Assembly: GCF_001458175.1 (NCBI RefSeq)
Contig: NZ_CYPW01000006.1
Span: 625,554 to 689,553 of the forward strand
Direction of reading: 5' to 3'
Source: Shimia marina
GTDB lineage: Bacteria > Pseudomonadota > Alphaproteobacteria > Rhodobacterales > Rhodobacteraceae
Length of the DNA stretch: 64,000 nucleotides
Shown: one piece after another, positions 19,660-29,556 of the stretch
How positions within the stretch are numbered: the first letter of the stretch is position 1
How the letters are laid out: each line of letters opens with the position of its first letter
Notes under the pieces: generated by a model
Told to the model about the DNA's origin: nothing
The model's input: only the letters and a program-made list of their open reading frames with translations
Databases searched by the model: none
Program-made: the position numbers and the translations under genes

Positions 19660-20499
19660 ATGAAGTCTTTCATGACCGCCCTTTTGGCCGGTGTTTTGAT
19701 TGCCAGCGCCGCTGGGGCGCAGACGATTGACCGGATCAAGGAGACCGGAATTCTCAAACTGGGATATCGCACGGATGCGGCGCCGCTGTCCTTTGCCACA
19801 GAGGATGGGAGCCCGAACGGATATACACCCAATGTCTGTGTTGAAGTGGCACAGGGGATTGTGCAGATTTTGCAGATCGAAAATCTCGATGTGGAATTTG
19901 TGCCGGTCACGACCGAAGATCGTTTCGAGAAAGTGGCCAAGGGAGAAATTGACCTTTTGTGTGGGGCCGCCACCATCACACTGGCGCGGCGCAACCTGGT
20001 GGATTTTTCCATTCCTGTGTTTGCCGATGGCACCTCTGTGCTGCTGCCGTTGAACGGATCTGAGAGCTTTGCGGATCTGGCTGGCAAGAAACTGGGCGTG
20101 CGCACTGGCACAACCACGGAAGCCGCGCTGTCCGCGACGCTGACCGCCGCTGCGATTCTTGCGGAGGTGGTGCGTTTTGAAGATCACGTTTCCGCCATGA
20201 AGGCGATGGAAAGTGGAGAGCTGGATGCCTATTTTGCGGATCAATCCATTCTGGCCGGTCTGTGGCTGAGCAGTCCAGAACAACAGAATCTGCGACTGGG
20301 CCAAAACCTTTTGAGTATCGAACAGCATGGGCTGGCTATGGCGCGTGGAGATACAGATTTCCGCCTTCTGGTCGACGCGATTCTTTCCCAGCTCTACGCA
20401 CAGGGCGTGATGCAGAAGATCTTTGGCGCCACCATGCCGGGCATTCAGCCGGGTGAAATTCTGCGAGCGATGTTCACGCTGGCGCCGATCCCGAACTAA
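19660..20499 (+). CDS. periplasmic amino-acid-type solute-binding protein (SBP_bac_3)
   Basis: 279 residues. The signal peptide is MKSFMTALLAGVLIASAAGAQ. The mature protein has the two-lobe bacterial type III binding fold (IDRIKETGILKLGYRTDAAP, VPVTTEDRFEKVAKGEIDLL, DFSIPVFADGTSVLLP). The start at 19660 has AGGA seven bases before it; an open frame extends to 19531 but that part lacks a signal peptide. No permease or ATPase gene adjoins, so it may work with a transporter elsewhere or act as a sensor. The ligand is unknown. Confidence 0.88.
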   Translation: MKSFMTALLAGVLIASAAGAQTIDRIKETGILKLGYRTDAAPLSFATEDGSPNGYTPNVCVEVAQGIVQILQIENLDVEFVPVTTEDRFEKVAKGEIDLLCGAATITLARRNLVDFSIPVFADGTSVLLPLNGSESFADLAGKKLGVRTGTTTEAALSATLTAAAILAEVVRFEDHVSAMKAMESGELDAYFADQSILAGLWLSSPEQQNLRLGQNLLSIEQHGLAMARGDTDFRLLVDAILSQLYAQGVMQKIFGATMPGIQPGEILRAMFTLAPIPN

Positions 20500-20601
20500 A
20501 TGAGACACATCGGGTCTGTAAAAGTTGAGAAGAGCGCCAGGCGCGCTCCTCTCTACCGGCTCAGGAGGCGATATTCACGCCCCGCCGGTAAAGGAAACTG
20601 C

Positions 20602-20664
20602 GTGGCAGCCTACGTGTTGCAAACACTCTTCTCAGATATCAGCTTACCTGAGCCGGACCGATGA
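20602..20664 (+). CDS. possible 20-residue leader ORF
   Basis: GTG 20602 preceded by AAGGA encodes about 20 residues (VAAYVLQTLFSDISLPEPDR) whose TGA overlaps the ATG of the next gene as ATGA. The following gene has only a weak ribosome site, so translational coupling is plausible. There is no evidence beyond this arrangement. Confidence 0.25.
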   Translation: MAAYVLQTLFSDISLPEPDR

Positions 20665-21068
20665 AATTTAGTCTAACTAAGAACGACAGTGCGGATATTG
20701 GTCTTGCGAGCACTGCTTTAACGGCAGGGGCGATCTCCTTTGAAGAGTTTCAAAGCTGGATCAATTTTGTTGTCGAACACGCCGAAGACCCCCCGCATTA
20801 CATCTTTGACCTGATGGATTGGGATCGTACGGAGGTGACCTTTATTTCACAGGTTATTGGATGGTGGCCGAGTGCCGATCTTAAAGATGCGGAGAGTGAT
20901 GCGTTGGTGGGTATTGGATTTATTCGAAACCTGCGGGGGTTTGATGATCATCTGTCGCGAGAAGAAGCCATCGCAATACTGCAGGCGAATATCAAAGTGG
21001 TTGAGCAGATGCGGGCTTTAATGCCTTTTATCGATTGGGACAGAGAGGTGCCGATCCATGCTTTCTAG
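20661..21068 (+). CDS. hypothetical cytosolic protein, 135 residues
   Basis: I do not recognise the family. The protein is acidic, rich in Trp and Phe, and has no signal peptide or membrane segment. It is probably mainly helical (FEEFQSWINFVVEHAED, SREEAIAILQANIKVVEQMRALM). The ATG overlaps the stop of a possible short leader ORF. A bidirectional terminator follows. The gene stands alone between a solute-binding protein and the oppositely oriented dnaJ. Confidence 0.7.
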   Translation: MKFSLTKNDSADIGLASTALTAGAISFEEFQSWINFVVEHAEDPPHYIFDLMDWDRTEVTFISQVIGWWPSADLKDAESDALVGIGFIRNLRGFDDHLSREEAIAILQANIKVVEQMRALMPFIDWDREVPIHAF

Positions 21069-21096
21069 ATTTCACGGGAACTGGCGTGCCCAATGA

Positions 21097-21121
21097 AAAA
21101 GCGCCCACGTGGGGCGCTTTT
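21097..21121. terminator. bidirectional intrinsic terminator
   Basis: Perfect 10-bp arms AAAAGCGCCC (21097-21106) and GGGCGCTTTT (21112-21121) around a five-base loop. T tracts are available on both strands. It serves the 135-residue gene on plus and dnaJ on minus. Confidence 0.9.
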
Positions 21122-21144
21122 GGGTGGTGATCGGATGTGGGGTA

Positions 21145-22296
21145 TTACCCCTTCATGCTGTCCCAGAAGCCTTTGACAGAGCTGAAGAAGCTGCTGCTTT
21201 CAGGGTTGTTTTCCTCAGACAGATCTTCGAACTCGCGCAGGATCTCTTTCTGACGACTGGTGAGATTGACCGGGGTTTCCACCGCCAGTTCGATCATCAT
21301 GTCACCTTGTCCACCGCCGCGCAGGGCGGGCATGCCCTTGGAGCGCAGGCGCATCTGGCGGCCAGATTGTGAGCCTGCAGGGATCTTCACGCGGGAACGG
21401 CCCCCGTCGATGGTGGGCACTTCGATGTCCCCGCCAAGCGCGGCGCTCGCCATGGAGACGGGCACGCGGCAGTAGAGGTTCACACCGTCACGCTCAAAGA
21501 TCTTATGCGGGCTGACTTCGATGAAGATGTAGAGATCACCGGATGGGCCACCGCGCATGCCCGCTTCGCCTTCGCCAGCGAGTCGGATGCGGGTGCCGGT
21601 TTCCACACCGGCGGGAATGTTCACCGAGAGGGCGCGATCTTTTTCGATCCGGCCCTGACCGCCACATTTCTTACAGGGGTTTTTGATGATCTGACCAAGG
21701 CCCGAACAGGTCGGACAGGTGCGTTCCACCGTGAAAAAGCCCTGCTGCGCGCGCACCTTGCCCATGCCCGAACAGGTTGGGCAGGTTGTGGGCTCGGCCC
21801 CACCTTCGGCCCCGGATCCATCACAGCTGTCGCAGCCGACGGAGGTGGGGACATTGATGGTTTTCTGCATGCCGGAGAACGCTTCTTCCAGCGTCACACG
21901 CAGGTTGTAGCGCAGGTCAGCCCCGCGAGAGGCACGTTGACGACCGCCTCCTGCGCGGCCACCGCCGCCCATGAAGTCGCCAAACAGGTCATCAAAGACA
22001 TCGGAAAACGCAGAGGCAAAATCACCCTGACCGGGATGACCACCGCGCGGGCCACCGCCGCCCATACCGCCCTCAAAGGCCGCGTGTCCAAAACGGTCAT
22101 AGGCCGCTTTTTTCTCCGCATCCTTGAGGATTTCATAAGCTTCGTTGGCCTCTTTGAACTGGCCCTCTGCTTCGGGGTTGTCCGCGTTGCGGTCGGGGTG
22201 CAGCTCTTTGGCCTTCTTGCGATAGGCTTTTTTGATTTCGTCCGCCGAAGCCCCTTTGCTGACGTCAAGCACCTCGTAGAAGTCACGTTTTGCCAT
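21145..22296 (-). CDS. dnaJ: chaperone protein DnaJ (Hsp40)
   Basis: 383 residues, class A Hsp40. The J-domain (1-70) has the HPD motif (ELHPDRNAD). A Gly/Phe-rich region follows (about 75-120). Four CxxCxGxG zinc motifs are present ([32 protein letters not shown]), then the substrate-binding beta domains. DnaJ delivers clients to DnaK and triggers its ATPase. The ATG at 22296 follows GGAGTAACCC. It is 80 bases after dnaK, with a hairpin between the two. Confidence 0.97.
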   Translation of the reverse strand: MAKRDFYEVLDVSKGASADEIKKAYRKKAKELHPDRNADNPEAEGQFKEANEAYEILKDAEKKAAYDRFGHAAFEGGMGGGGPRGGHPGQGDFASAFSDVFDDLFGDFMGGGGRAGGGRQRASRGADLRYNLRVTLEEAFSGMQKTINVPTSVGCDSCDGSGAEGGAEPTTCPTCSGMGKVRAQQGFFTVERTCPTCSGLGQIIKNPCKKCGGQGRIEKDRALSVNIPAGVETGTRIRLAGEGEAGMRGGPSGDLYIFIEVSPHKIFERDGVNLYCRVPVSMASAALGGDIEVPTIDGGRSRVKIPAGSQSGRQMRLRSKGMPALRGGGQGDMMIELAVETPVNLTSRQKEILREFEDLSEENNPESSSFFSSVKGFWDSMKG

Positions 22297-22323
22297 GGGT
22301 TACTCCTTTGGTCGGAATGAAAA

Positions 22324-22350
22324 GGGCCGATCCGGAAAGCGGACCGGCCC
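22324..22350 (-). terminator. dnaK-dnaJ intergenic hairpin
   Basis: On the minus strand GGGCCGGTCCG and CGGATCGGCCC form an interrupted stem with a short loop, then TTTT. It probably attenuates or processes the message so that dnaJ is made in smaller amounts than dnaK. Confidence 0.65.
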
Positions 22351-22376
22351 GATTTTCATGTCCGGGAGCGCTGTGA

Positions 22377-24296
22377 TCAGCGCTTGTTGTCGTCCAGATC
22401 TTCGAAGTCGGCGTCAACGATATCATCGTCAGCGGCCGGACCTTCGTCCATGTCAGGCATGTCTGCGCCACCGGCCTCATCCTGGCTGGCTTTGTAGATC
22501 GCTTCGCCCAGACGCATCGCCACTTCCATAACGTTCTGGATGCCGGACTTCAGCTTTTCAGCTGTGGCGTCGTCTTTTTCCAGATCGTCTTTCAGGGCGG
22601 CCACGGCCAGCTCGATCGCCTCAACAGTGGATGGATCCACTTTCTCGCCGTGCTCTGCCACCTGTTTTTCGGTGTCATGCACGAGGCTTTCGGCCTGGTT
22701 GCGCGCTTCGATCAGCTCGCGACGCTCTTTATCGGCCTCCGCGTTCTCTTCGGCGTCCTGAACCATCTTGTCGATGTCCGCATCAGACAGACCACCGGAG
22801 GCTTGGATGGTGATCTTTTGCTCTTTGCCGGTGCCTTTGTCCGCCGCGCCCACAGACACGATGCCGTTGGCGTCGATGTCAAAGGTCACTTCGATCTGTG
22901 GCATGCCGCGTGGCGCCGGTGGGATATCTTCGAGGTTGAACTGACCGAGGATCTTGTTGTCCGCCGCCATCTCACGCTCACCCTGGAAGACACGGATCGT
23001 CACAGCGTTCTGGTTGTCTTCGGCTGTGGAGAAGATCTGAGACTTCTTGGTTGGGATGGTGGTGTTGCGGTCGATCAGACGGGTGAACACGCCGCCGAGG
23101 GTTTCGATACCCAGAGACAGTGGGGTCACGTCCAGCAGAACAACGTCTTTCACGTCGCCTTGCAGAACACCGGCCTGAATGGCGGCACCCATGGCCACAA
23201 CTTCGTCAGGGTTCACACCTTTGTGTGGCTCCTTGCCGAAGAATTTGGTCACCTCTGCGATCACCTTCGGCATACGGGTCATACCACCCACGAGAACAAC
23301 TTCGTCGATCTCGTTGGCGGACAGGCCCGCGTCTTTCAGCGCAGCGGCACAAGGCTTCAGCGAGGCTTTGATCAGGTCGTTCACCAGGCTTTCCAGCTTC
23401 GCGCGGGTCAGTTTGATGACCATGTGCAGCGGGGTGCCGGTGGCCGGATCCATGGAGATAAACGGCTGGTTGATCTCGGTCTGAGAAGAGGAGGACAGCT
23501 CGATCTTGGCTTTCTCTGCCGCTTCTTTCAGACGCTGCAGCGCCATCTTGTCTTTGGTCAGGTCGACGTTGTGCTCTTTTTTGAACTCATCCGCGAGGTA
23601 GTTCACGATGCGCATGTCGAAGTCTTCACCACCGAGGAAGGTGTCACCGTTGGTGGATTTCACTTCGAACAGGCCGTCGTCGATTTCCAGGATGGTCACG
23701 TCGAAGGTGCCGCCGCCGAGGTCATAGACCGCGATGGTTTGGGTGTCTTCTTTGTCCAGACCATAGGCCAGTGCGGCTGCGGTTGGTTCGTTGATGATGC
23801 GCAGCACTTCGAGGCCCGCGATCTTACCCGCGTCTTTGGTGGCCTGACGTTGTGCGTCGTTGAAATACGCAGGAACGGTGATCACAGCCTGTGTCACGTC
23901 TTCGCCGAGGTAGCTCTCAGCGGTTTCTTTCATCTTGCCGAGGATGAAAGCGGAGATCTGGGATGGGGAGTATTTCTCGCCCTTGGCTTCGACCCATGCG
24001 TCGCCATTGCCGCCGTTCACAACAGAGAACGGCATGTTCTTCAGGTCTTTGGCCAGAGCCGCGTCATCGCGACGACGACCGATCAGGCGCTTCACACCAA
24101 AAACGGTGTTTTCCGGGTTGGTGACGGCCTGGCGTTTTGCCGGCTGGCCCACGAGGCGCTCGTCATCCGTGAATGCGACGATGGACGGCGTGGTGCGCGC
24201 GCCTTCGGCGTTTTCGATGACTTTTGGCTGAGAGCCATCCATGATGGCAACACAGGAGTTGGTTGTACCGAGATCGATACCAATCACTTTGCTCAT
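22377..24296 (-). CDS. dnaK: chaperone protein DnaK (Hsp70)
   Basis: 639 residues. The nucleotide-binding domain begins with [12 protein letters not shown] and has the Hsp70 signatures [14 protein letters not shown] and [13 protein letters not shown]. The linker [13 protein letters not shown] leads into the substrate-binding domain and the helical lid; the C-terminus ends in the acidic region rich in Asp and Glu. It works with DnaJ and GrpE. Its promoter region contains a clear RpoH-type sequence at 24403-24433. Confidence 0.98.
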   Translation of the reverse strand: MSKVIGIDLGTTNSCVAIMDGSQPKVIENAEGARTTPSIVAFTDDERLVGQPAKRQAVTNPENTVFGVKRLIGRRRDDAALAKDLKNMPFSVVNGGNGDAWVEAKGEKYSPSQISAFILGKMKETAESYLGEDVTQAVITVPAYFNDAQRQATKDAGKIAGLEVLRIINEPTAAALAYGLDKEDTQTIAVYDLGGGTFDVTILEIDDGLFEVKSTNGDTFLGGEDFDMRIVNYLADEFKKEHNVDLTKDKMALQRLKEAAEKAKIELSSSSQTEINQPFISMDPATGTPLHMVIKLTRAKLESLVNDLIKASLKPCAAALKDAGLSANEIDEVVLVGGMTRMPKVIAEVTKFFGKEPHKGVNPDEVVAMGAAIQAGVLQGDVKDVVLLDVTPLSLGIETLGGVFTRLIDRNTTIPTKKSQIFSTAEDNQNAVTIRVFQGEREMAADNKILGQFNLEDIPPAPRGMPQIEVTFDIDANGIVSVGAADKGTGKEQKITIQASGGLSDADIDKMVQDAEENAEADKERRELIEARNQAESLVHDTEKQVAEHGEKVDPSTVEAIELAVAALKDDLEKDDATAEKLKSGIQNVMEVAMRLGEAIYKASQDEAGGADMPDMDEGPAADDDIVDADFEDLDDNKR

Positions 24297-24402
24297 TTTT
24301 GATCCCTTCTACTTAAGGCGATAATTCAAGGCCGGACCCGTTATGGCGCCCACGCCTCGATCCATTGGCACATCAGCGGTGAGCTGAAATGCGCTTCGAA
24401 GC

Positions 24403-24433
24403 GTATATAGGGAGCATGAAAAAAGCCTGCAAG
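24403..24433 (-). promoter_or_regulatory. RpoH (sigma-32) heat-shock promoter of dnaK
   Basis: Reading the minus strand: CTTG (24433-24430), 17 bases, then CCCTATATAC (24412-24403). This fits the alphaproteobacterial RpoH pattern of CTTG plus CYTAT. The leader to dnaK would be about 100 bases. Confidence 0.75.
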
Positions 24434-24485
24434 CTTCTCGGTTGGGGGATTGTGGCGGATTCGCTACATTTTATGAGGCATTTTA

Positions 24486-25115
24486 TTGATAGGGGCCGGG
24501 AAACTGACGGAAGCGTTAAAAATTGCGGGTTTTGAGATCTTCAAAGACTGTCTGAGCGGTGCGGATCAGCGCGCCTGGGTGGCGGATCTGCGCGCGGTGG
24601 CGCAGGTCGCGCCAATGCGACATCCCGTGACTCGCAGTGGCAAGCAGATGAGCGTGAAAATGACCAGCGCCGGGCGTCTTGGCTGGATCAGCGACCGGCG
24701 GGGCTATCGCTATGAGCCGCACCATCCTGATGGCATGGGTTGGCCCCCGATCCCGGCGCGGATTTTGAGCCTCTGGCAGGAACTCACGGGGCTTGCGCGA
24801 CAGCCGGATTGTTGTCTGATCAATTTTTACGGCGAGGGCGCGCGTATGGGGCTGCATCAGGATCGAGATGAGGGGGATTTTTCTTATCCGGTTCTCTCGG
24901 TCTCGCTGGGGGATGATGGTCTGTTCCGCATGGGAGGGGCTGCGCGCGGCGGCAAGACGCAGTCGGTTTGGCTCAACTCCGGGGATGTGGTGGTGATGGG
25001 CGGCGCGGCGCGGCTGGCCTACCACGGGGTGGACCGGATCCGCTTCAAATCGTCATCTCTTCTGCCAGAGGGCGGCCGGATCAACATCACGCTCAGAGTG
25101 GTGGAGCCGAGCTGA
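24486..25115 (+). CDS. alkB: AlkB-family 2-oxoglutarate/Fe(II) dioxygenase
   Basis: 209 residues. It oxidatively removes methyl groups from 1-meA and 3-meC in DNA or RNA. Iron ligands are His124 and Asp126 (LHQDRD) and His180 (YHGVDR). Arg198 and Arg204 (RINITLR) bind 2-oxoglutarate. NFYGEGARMGLHQD is a family signature. The start is TTG 24486, with GAGG seven bases upstream and an in-frame stop at 24474; no ATG or GTG occurs before the conserved N-terminal block. It is transcribed divergently from dnaK and is not next to ada-like genes. Confidence 0.9.
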   Translation: MIGAGKLTEALKIAGFEIFKDCLSGADQRAWVADLRAVAQVAPMRHPVTRSGKQMSVKMTSAGRLGWISDRRGYRYEPHHPDGMGWPPIPARILSLWQELTGLARQPDCCLINFYGEGARMGLHQDRDEGDFSYPVLSVSLGDDGLFRMGGAARGGKTQSVWLNSGDVVVMGGAARLAYHGVDRIRFKSSSLLPEGGRINITLRVVEPS

Positions 25116-25150
25116 GGTCAGTTACTGTTGCGGCGATCTTTTGGAGGGTT

Positions 25151-25729
25151 TCAGGGGACGATGCTGCAACAGCCTGACAGCAGCGCAGGTGTGCCATCTC
25201 TGTTCAGAAGCAGATCCGCCTCCAGGCCAAACAGGCGGTCTGACATGCCATCAGAGCATTCCGCCCGTTTGATCATGGCAAGGGTTGGACCGAATTGCAG
25301 GGCGAAGCGGTCGGTGAGGTTCGCGCTGCGAATGCGTTTCCCCAAATCTGAGGTCCGGTATTGCTCGTCCGGAGAGGTGTAGCGGAGCGGCTGACCTTCG
25401 CTGAGCTTTGCAGACCAAAAGGGCTCCGTGCCAAAGCAGTGCAGGGCTTTGCCCGGGTTTGCGCTGCGTGTGAGGTAGCGTGCAGAGACCCAGCCATGTC
25501 CCTCCCCGATGTTGATGCGCGCCCATGTGCCGCCGTCATTTTGTGCGGTCACTTCGATGTCACGTGCATCATTGGGCAGGGCGCCAATCTGTGCGGCACT
25601 GGCATTGGGAAGGCGGCGGATGTTGAGCGTATCATCGACCTCCACACCGACGACGTCATAGAGCGCGGGCAGCGGGTCTGCCCAAAGCGACAGTGGCCAA
25701 AGGCAGAGCGCAATGATGATCCGGATCAC
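25151..25729 (-). CDS. exported SH3-domain protein with COG3650-like C-terminal part
   Basis: 192 residues. A short signal peptide (IIIALCLWPLSLWA) precedes a bacterial SH3 domain (about 25-88; LNIRRLPNASAAQIGALP, GHGWVSARYL). The second half (about 95-190; FGTEPFWSAKL, RYTSPDE, AECSDGMSDR) matches the small domain often described as a predicted outer-membrane or lipoprotein-like module. Paired Cys near the end (GCCSIVP). Role in the cell wall is likely but not shown. Its ATG overlaps the stop of the KpsM-like gene by four bases, so the two are translated together. Confidence 0.8.
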   Translation of the reverse strand: MIRIIIALCLWPLSLWADPLPALYDVVGVEVDDTLNIRRLPNASAAQIGALPNDARDIEVTAQNDGGTWARINIGEGHGWVSARYLTRSANPGKALHCFGTEPFWSAKLSEGQPLRYTSPDEQYRTSDLGKRIRSANLTDRFALQFGPTLAMIKRAECSDGMSDRLFGLEADLLLNRDGTPALLSGCCSIVP

Positions 25730-26547
25730 CGGCGGGCACTCCAGCTGAGGGAGGCGTGTTTGCGGGTGTAAAACTCACCCATCAGGCCAATCATCAAGAG
25801 CACAATCCCCAGAACAATGGGATAGGTAACAGAAGAGTTGCGCGGCACATAGTTGATGAAGGCAAAGCCGCGCGCCTGATCGATGGCGTGAAACAGCGGG
25901 TTCCAGTCAAACATCGCCAGCATGAAGGGCGGCAGGGTGTTGGCGACAAACATTTTGCCCGAGGCAATCATATTGGCGCGTGAATAGACCGTGTTGGCGA
26001 TTTGCACAAAGGTCGGAAACCAGGGTTTGAGCGCCAGAAAGACCGTGCCGATGGCCAGACCGGTGAACCAGGCCACGAGAATCATGCCAAAGGTCGCCAT
26101 CGGTTGGTCGATCACAAAGGGCGTAAAGGCCACATGGTAGATGAACAGAATGGCAAACAGCGACAGGACCTGAATATAGAGTGTTCCCAGCGCGGCAGAC
26201 AGGATGGCGATGATCGTGTTCATCGGCGCGTGTTTCATCATCGGGGAGGAGGGTCCCTCTGCGCCAACCACGGCTCCCATCGTTTTGGTGTGGGTCATGA
26301 AGAGAAAGACGCCGGACATGATGTAAATCATGAAATCGCCCCGCAAGGCCGCCCCGCGCAGGCCCAGCACGCTGAACATGACATAAAAGGCCATCACAAA
26401 GACGATGGATTGCAGCATGTTCATGACAATCGACATCAGCGCATTGCCATGGGACTTACGCACGCTCCGCACAATCGAGTGGTAGACCAACTCGAAGATG
26501 TTGAGCGCCGAAGCAAGAGTCGTTTTTGGAGCGGTTTGCTGAAACAT
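25726..26547 (-). CDS. ABC-2 type permease, capsule polysaccharide export (KpsM-like)
   Basis: 273 residues with about six hydrophobic segments (including SIVFVMAFYVMFSVLG, FMIYIMSGVFLFMT, TIIAILSAALGTLYIQV and YPIVLGIVLLMIGLMG). The fold and length fit KpsM/Wzm-type permeases that export polysaccharide across the inner membrane. The partner ATPase (KpsT type) is not in this window. It lies at the edge of the polysaccharide gene region and is divergent from cysQ. A role in capsule export is inferred from context and family. Confidence 0.82.
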   Translation of the reverse strand: MFQQTAPKTTLASALNIFELVYHSIVRSVRKSHGNALMSIVMNMLQSIVFVMAFYVMFSVLGLRGAALRGDFMIYIMSGVFLFMTHTKTMGAVVGAEGPSSPMMKHAPMNTIIAILSAALGTLYIQVLSLFAILFIYHVAFTPFVIDQPMATFGMILVAWFTGLAIGTVFLALKPWFPTFVQIANTVYSRANMIASGKMFVANTLPPFMLAMFDWNPLFHAIDQARGFAFINYVPRNSSVTYPIVLGIVLLMIGLMGEFYTRKHASLSWSARR

Positions 26548-26663
26548 TGCCTAATCTACGTATCTATGCTCAATCCATGGCATGGAAATCTTGCTGTTCC
26601 CTTACGCAGTCATCATAAGGGGCGCGTCCCTGTTAGACAACAAACGTCATTTGGAGAAATGAT

Positions 26664-27461
26664 TTGGATTATACAACACTGATCCCCGTTATGCGTGAGC
26701 TGGCAATTTTGGCCGGCGAGAAGATCATGGAAATTTACGAAGCAGATGACTTTGACGTCAAAGTCAAAAGCGATGACAGCCCGGTGACAGCAGCAGATGA
26801 AGCGGCGGATGCGCTGATCTCTGCCGGTCTTCGGGCGGCCTTTCCGGATGTGATGCTGGTGACTGAGGAACAGTCCGACAGCCACAAAGCCAAAGGTGAC
26901 ACCTTCCTGATCGTGGATCCGCTGGATGGCACCAAAGAATTCATCCACCGCCGTGGCGATTTCACCGTGAACATCGCTTATGTGCAAAATGGTGTGCCGC
27001 AGCGCGGTGTGGTCTATGCTCCGGCGCGCAACCGCATGTTCTTCACACAGGAAAACGGTCAGGCGGTTGAGGAAACCGGGATGTTTGACCCTAAGAAAGT
27101 GGGCACCATCACGCCGATCAATGTGGCCGACAGCGACAATGCTGCGCTGTTTGTGGTGGCCTCAAAATCTCACCGCGATCAGGCCACCGATGACTACATC
27201 AACAAATACAACGTCAAAGACATGAAGAGCGCAGGCAGCTCCCTGAAGTTCTGTCTCGTGGCGACCGGCGAAGCGGATATCTATCCGCGTGTGGGCCGCA
27301 CCATGGAGTGGGACACTGCTGCGGGTCATGCTGTGTTGCTTGGCGCCGGTGGTCAGGTGGTCCGTTTTGATGATCACAGCCCGCTGGTCTATGGCAAAGA
27401 AGACTTCGCCAACCCGTTCTTCATCGCCTATGCGCCAAAAGTGGACCTGAAAGAAGCTTGA
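26664..27461 (+). CDS. cysQ: 3'(2'),5'-bisphosphate nucleotidase (PAP phosphatase)
   Basis: 265 residues, inositol-monophosphatase superfamily. Metal ligands are visible in TEEQ (Glu68-Glu69), DPLDGT (Asp85, Asp88) and EWDTAAGHA near residue 215. CysQ converts PAP to AMP and so relieves product inhibition of PAPS-using enzymes. The start is TTG 26664, with GGAG seven bases upstream; the nearby ATG is out of frame. Its stop overlaps the kdsB ATG. Location in a polysaccharide cluster with a sulfotransferase suggests it recycles PAP there. Confidence 0.9.
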   Translation: MDYTTLIPVMRELAILAGEKIMEIYEADDFDVKVKSDDSPVTAADEAADALISAGLRAAFPDVMLVTEEQSDSHKAKGDTFLIVDPLDGTKEFIHRRGDFTVNIAYVQNGVPQRGVVYAPARNRMFFTQENGQAVEETGMFDPKKVGTITPINVADSDNAALFVVASKSHRDQATDDYINKYNVKDMKSAGSSLKFCLVATGEADIYPRVGRTMEWDTAAGHAVLLGAGGQVVRFDDHSPLVYGKEDFANPFFIAYAPKVDLKEA

Positions 27462-28261
27462 TGTCTGTCCTGATCGTCATCCCGGCCCGTTATGCCTCGT
27501 CCCGTTATCCGGGCAAACCTCTGGCCACCTTGAAAGGCGCCAGCGGCGATGTGAAAAGCCTTGTGCAACGCAGCTGGGAAGCGGCCTGTGCCGTTTCGGG
27601 CGTGGACCGGGTGGTTGTGGCCACGGATGATGATCGCATCAAGACAGCCTGCGAAGCCTTTGGCGCAGAGGTGGTGATGACCTCGCCAGAATGCGCCAAT
27701 GGCACCGAACGCTGTGCCGAGGCCTTTGATGTTCTGGGCGGCGGCTATGACATCGTTGTCAATCTTCAGGGCGACGCGCCTCTGACCCCGGCCTGGTTTG
27801 TCGAAGATCTGGTGAGCGGCCTGCGTCAGGACACTGCTGCAGAGGTGGCCACGCCGGTGCTGCGCTGTGATGGCCGCGCGCTGAACGGCTTTCTGGAGGA
27901 CCGCAAGGCCGGGCGTGTGGGCGGCACCACGGCCGTGTTTACCACCGCGCATCACGCGCTTTATTTCTCCAAAGAGGTGGTGCCTTTCACCTCTGAAACC
28001 TATGCGGATGACGATGACACCCCCGTGTTTCACCACGTGGGTGTCTATGCCTATCGCCCTGCGGCGCTGGGCGCTTATGCGGGCTGGAAGGCTGGGCCAC
28101 TGGAACAGCTTGAAGGGCTGGAACAGCTGCGGTTCATGGAGCACGGGCGACAGGTGCTCTGTGTTGAGGTCGAGGCGCGTGGGCGTCAGTTCTGGGAGCT
28201 CAACAACCCTGAGGATGTGCCACGTATTGAGGCCATGATGGCGGAGATGGGCACTCCATGA
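27461..28261 (+). CDS. kdsB: 3-deoxy-manno-octulosonate cytidylyltransferase
   Basis: 266 residues. It activates Kdo as CMP-Kdo for LPS or capsule assembly. Family motifs are present: VIPARYASSRYPGKPL at the nucleotide-binding N-terminus, VVVATDDDRI, and NLQGDAPL. ATG 27461 overlaps the cysQ stop (TGATG), and the end overlaps the next glycosyltransferase as ATGA. Length is a little above the enteric LPS enzyme. The family includes LPS and capsule (KpsU) forms; sequence alone does not separate them here. kdsD lies 17 kb away. Confidence 0.9.
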   Translation: MSVLIVIPARYASSRYPGKPLATLKGASGDVKSLVQRSWEAACAVSGVDRVVVATDDDRIKTACEAFGAEVVMTSPECANGTERCAEAFDVLGGGYDIVVNLQGDAPLTPAWFVEDLVSGLRQDTAAEVATPVLRCDGRALNGFLEDRKAGRVGGTTAVFTTAHHALYFSKEVVPFTSETYADDDDTPVFHHVGVYAYRPAALGAYAGWKAGPLEQLEGLEQLRFMEHGRQVLCVEVEARGRQFWELNNPEDVPRIEAMMAEMGTP

Positions 28262-29556
28262 CACCGCCCCCACTCGCACATCTCACGGTCAGTGTGGTGG
28301 TGGTGAGTCGGGGACGGCCGGACGCCTTGCAGCGTGCGCTGGTGGGGGTGTCGCAGCTGTCTTACCCTGCGTTTGAAGTGGTGGTTGTCACCGATCAGGA
28401 AGGGCAGGCCGCGCTGTCTGCCTTGTCCTTTGCGGACCAGATCAAAGTTGCGCCCTATGAGTTGGCCAATATCTCTTCGGCGCGCAACCGTGGCATTGCC
28501 TTGGCCGCTGGCGAGATTGTCGCCTTTCTGGATGACGATGCGGTGCCGGAGACGGGCTGGTTGCAGCATCTTATGGCGCCATTTGCCCGTGCGGATGTGG
28601 CGGCAGTAGGTGGGTTTGTGCGCGGGCGCAATGGCATCAGCTTTCAATGGCGCGCCCAAACTGTGGACGGGCGCGGCCAGACGACGCCGCTGGATATTAC
28701 CGGGCCAGATGCGGTGGTGCTGACGCCGGAAGGCGGGCGGGGGATCAAAACAGAGGGCACCAATATGGCGGTGCGCCGGTCGGTTTTGGCGGCGCTGGGC
28801 GGGTTTGATCCGGCGCTGCATTATTATTTGGACGAGACGGATCTCAATCTGCGGCTGGCGCAGGCCGGTTATAAAACCGCCATCGCGCCTCTGGCAGAGG
28901 TGCACCACGGGTTCTCCGCCAATCGCTGGCGCACAGAGGCGCGGGTGCCGCGTGATCTTTCCGAAATTGCCGCGAGCATGGCGGTGTTTTTGGGCAAACA
29001 TTGCGACGCGGCACAGGTGGAAACGGTCTGGTCGCGGTTTCGGGAGGGGCAGCGGCGGCGCCTGTTAACCCATATGGTGGCCGGCCAGATGATGCCCGGT
29101 GATGTGAGGCGGCTGCTGCGCGGTCTGGATCAGGGCTTTGCGGAAGGTCAGGCCCGCATGGCGGGGCAGATGCCCGTGATTAGCCCGTCTCCAGAGGCAT
29201 TGCGCCCTTTTGCTGCCAAATCGGGGGCTCAGGTGATCATCGCCGGGCGCTATTGGCGGCGACGCGCGCTTCTGGCAGCGGCGGCGCAGGCTGTCGCGCA
29301 GGGGCAGCGGCCTTCCGTTTTCATTTTTTCGCGCACAGCGCTTTTTCATACTGTGCGCTTTCACCCAAAAGGCTATTGGGTGCAGATTGGCGGGCTGTTT
29401 GGGCGCTCAGAACGGCGTCAGAAACTGTTCCGCCTCAGCGGGTTTTCCGCACGTCTGAAGCAGGAAGTCGTGCGTATCAGAGCACAGAGATTGCTGACGG
29501 AAACTGCGCCAGAAATGGCTGGGCGCGTCACGAAACAGGAAGGTCAAAGGCAATGA
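28258..29556 (+). CDS. glycosyltransferase, family 2
   Basis: 432 residues. GT-A fold at about 10-240: [17 protein letters not shown], the donor-metal motif [29 protein letters not shown]. The C-terminal 190 residues are basic and contain amphipathic segments, possibly for membrane contact. It is made as part of a chain of overlapping genes (kdsB before, epimerase after, both ATGA). Donor and acceptor cannot be assigned. Confidence 0.85.
   Translation: MTPPPLAHLTVSVVVVSRGRPDALQRALVGVSQLSYPAFEVVVVTDQEGQAALSALSFADQIKVAPYELANISSARNRGIALAAGEIVAFLDDDAVPETGWLQHLMAPFARADVAAVGGFVRGRNGISFQWRAQTVDGRGQTTPLDITGPDAVVLTPEGGRGIKTEGTNMAVRRSVLAALGGFDPALHYYLDETDLNLRLAQAGYKTAIAPLAEVHHGFSANRWRTEARVPRDLSEIAASMAVFLGKHCDAAQVETVWSRFREGQRRRLLTHMVAGQMMPGDVRRLLRGLDQGFAEGQARMAGQMPVISPSPEALRPFAAKSGAQVIIAGRYWRRRALLAAAAQAVAQGQRPSVFIFSRTALFHTVRFHPKGYWVQIGGLFGRSERRQKLFRLSGFSARLKQEVVRIRAQRLLTETAPEMAGRVTKQEGQRQ

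Noticed and set aside
22650-24302. 550-codon frame opposite dnaK
   Set aside because: Antisense shadow of dnaK with no domain.
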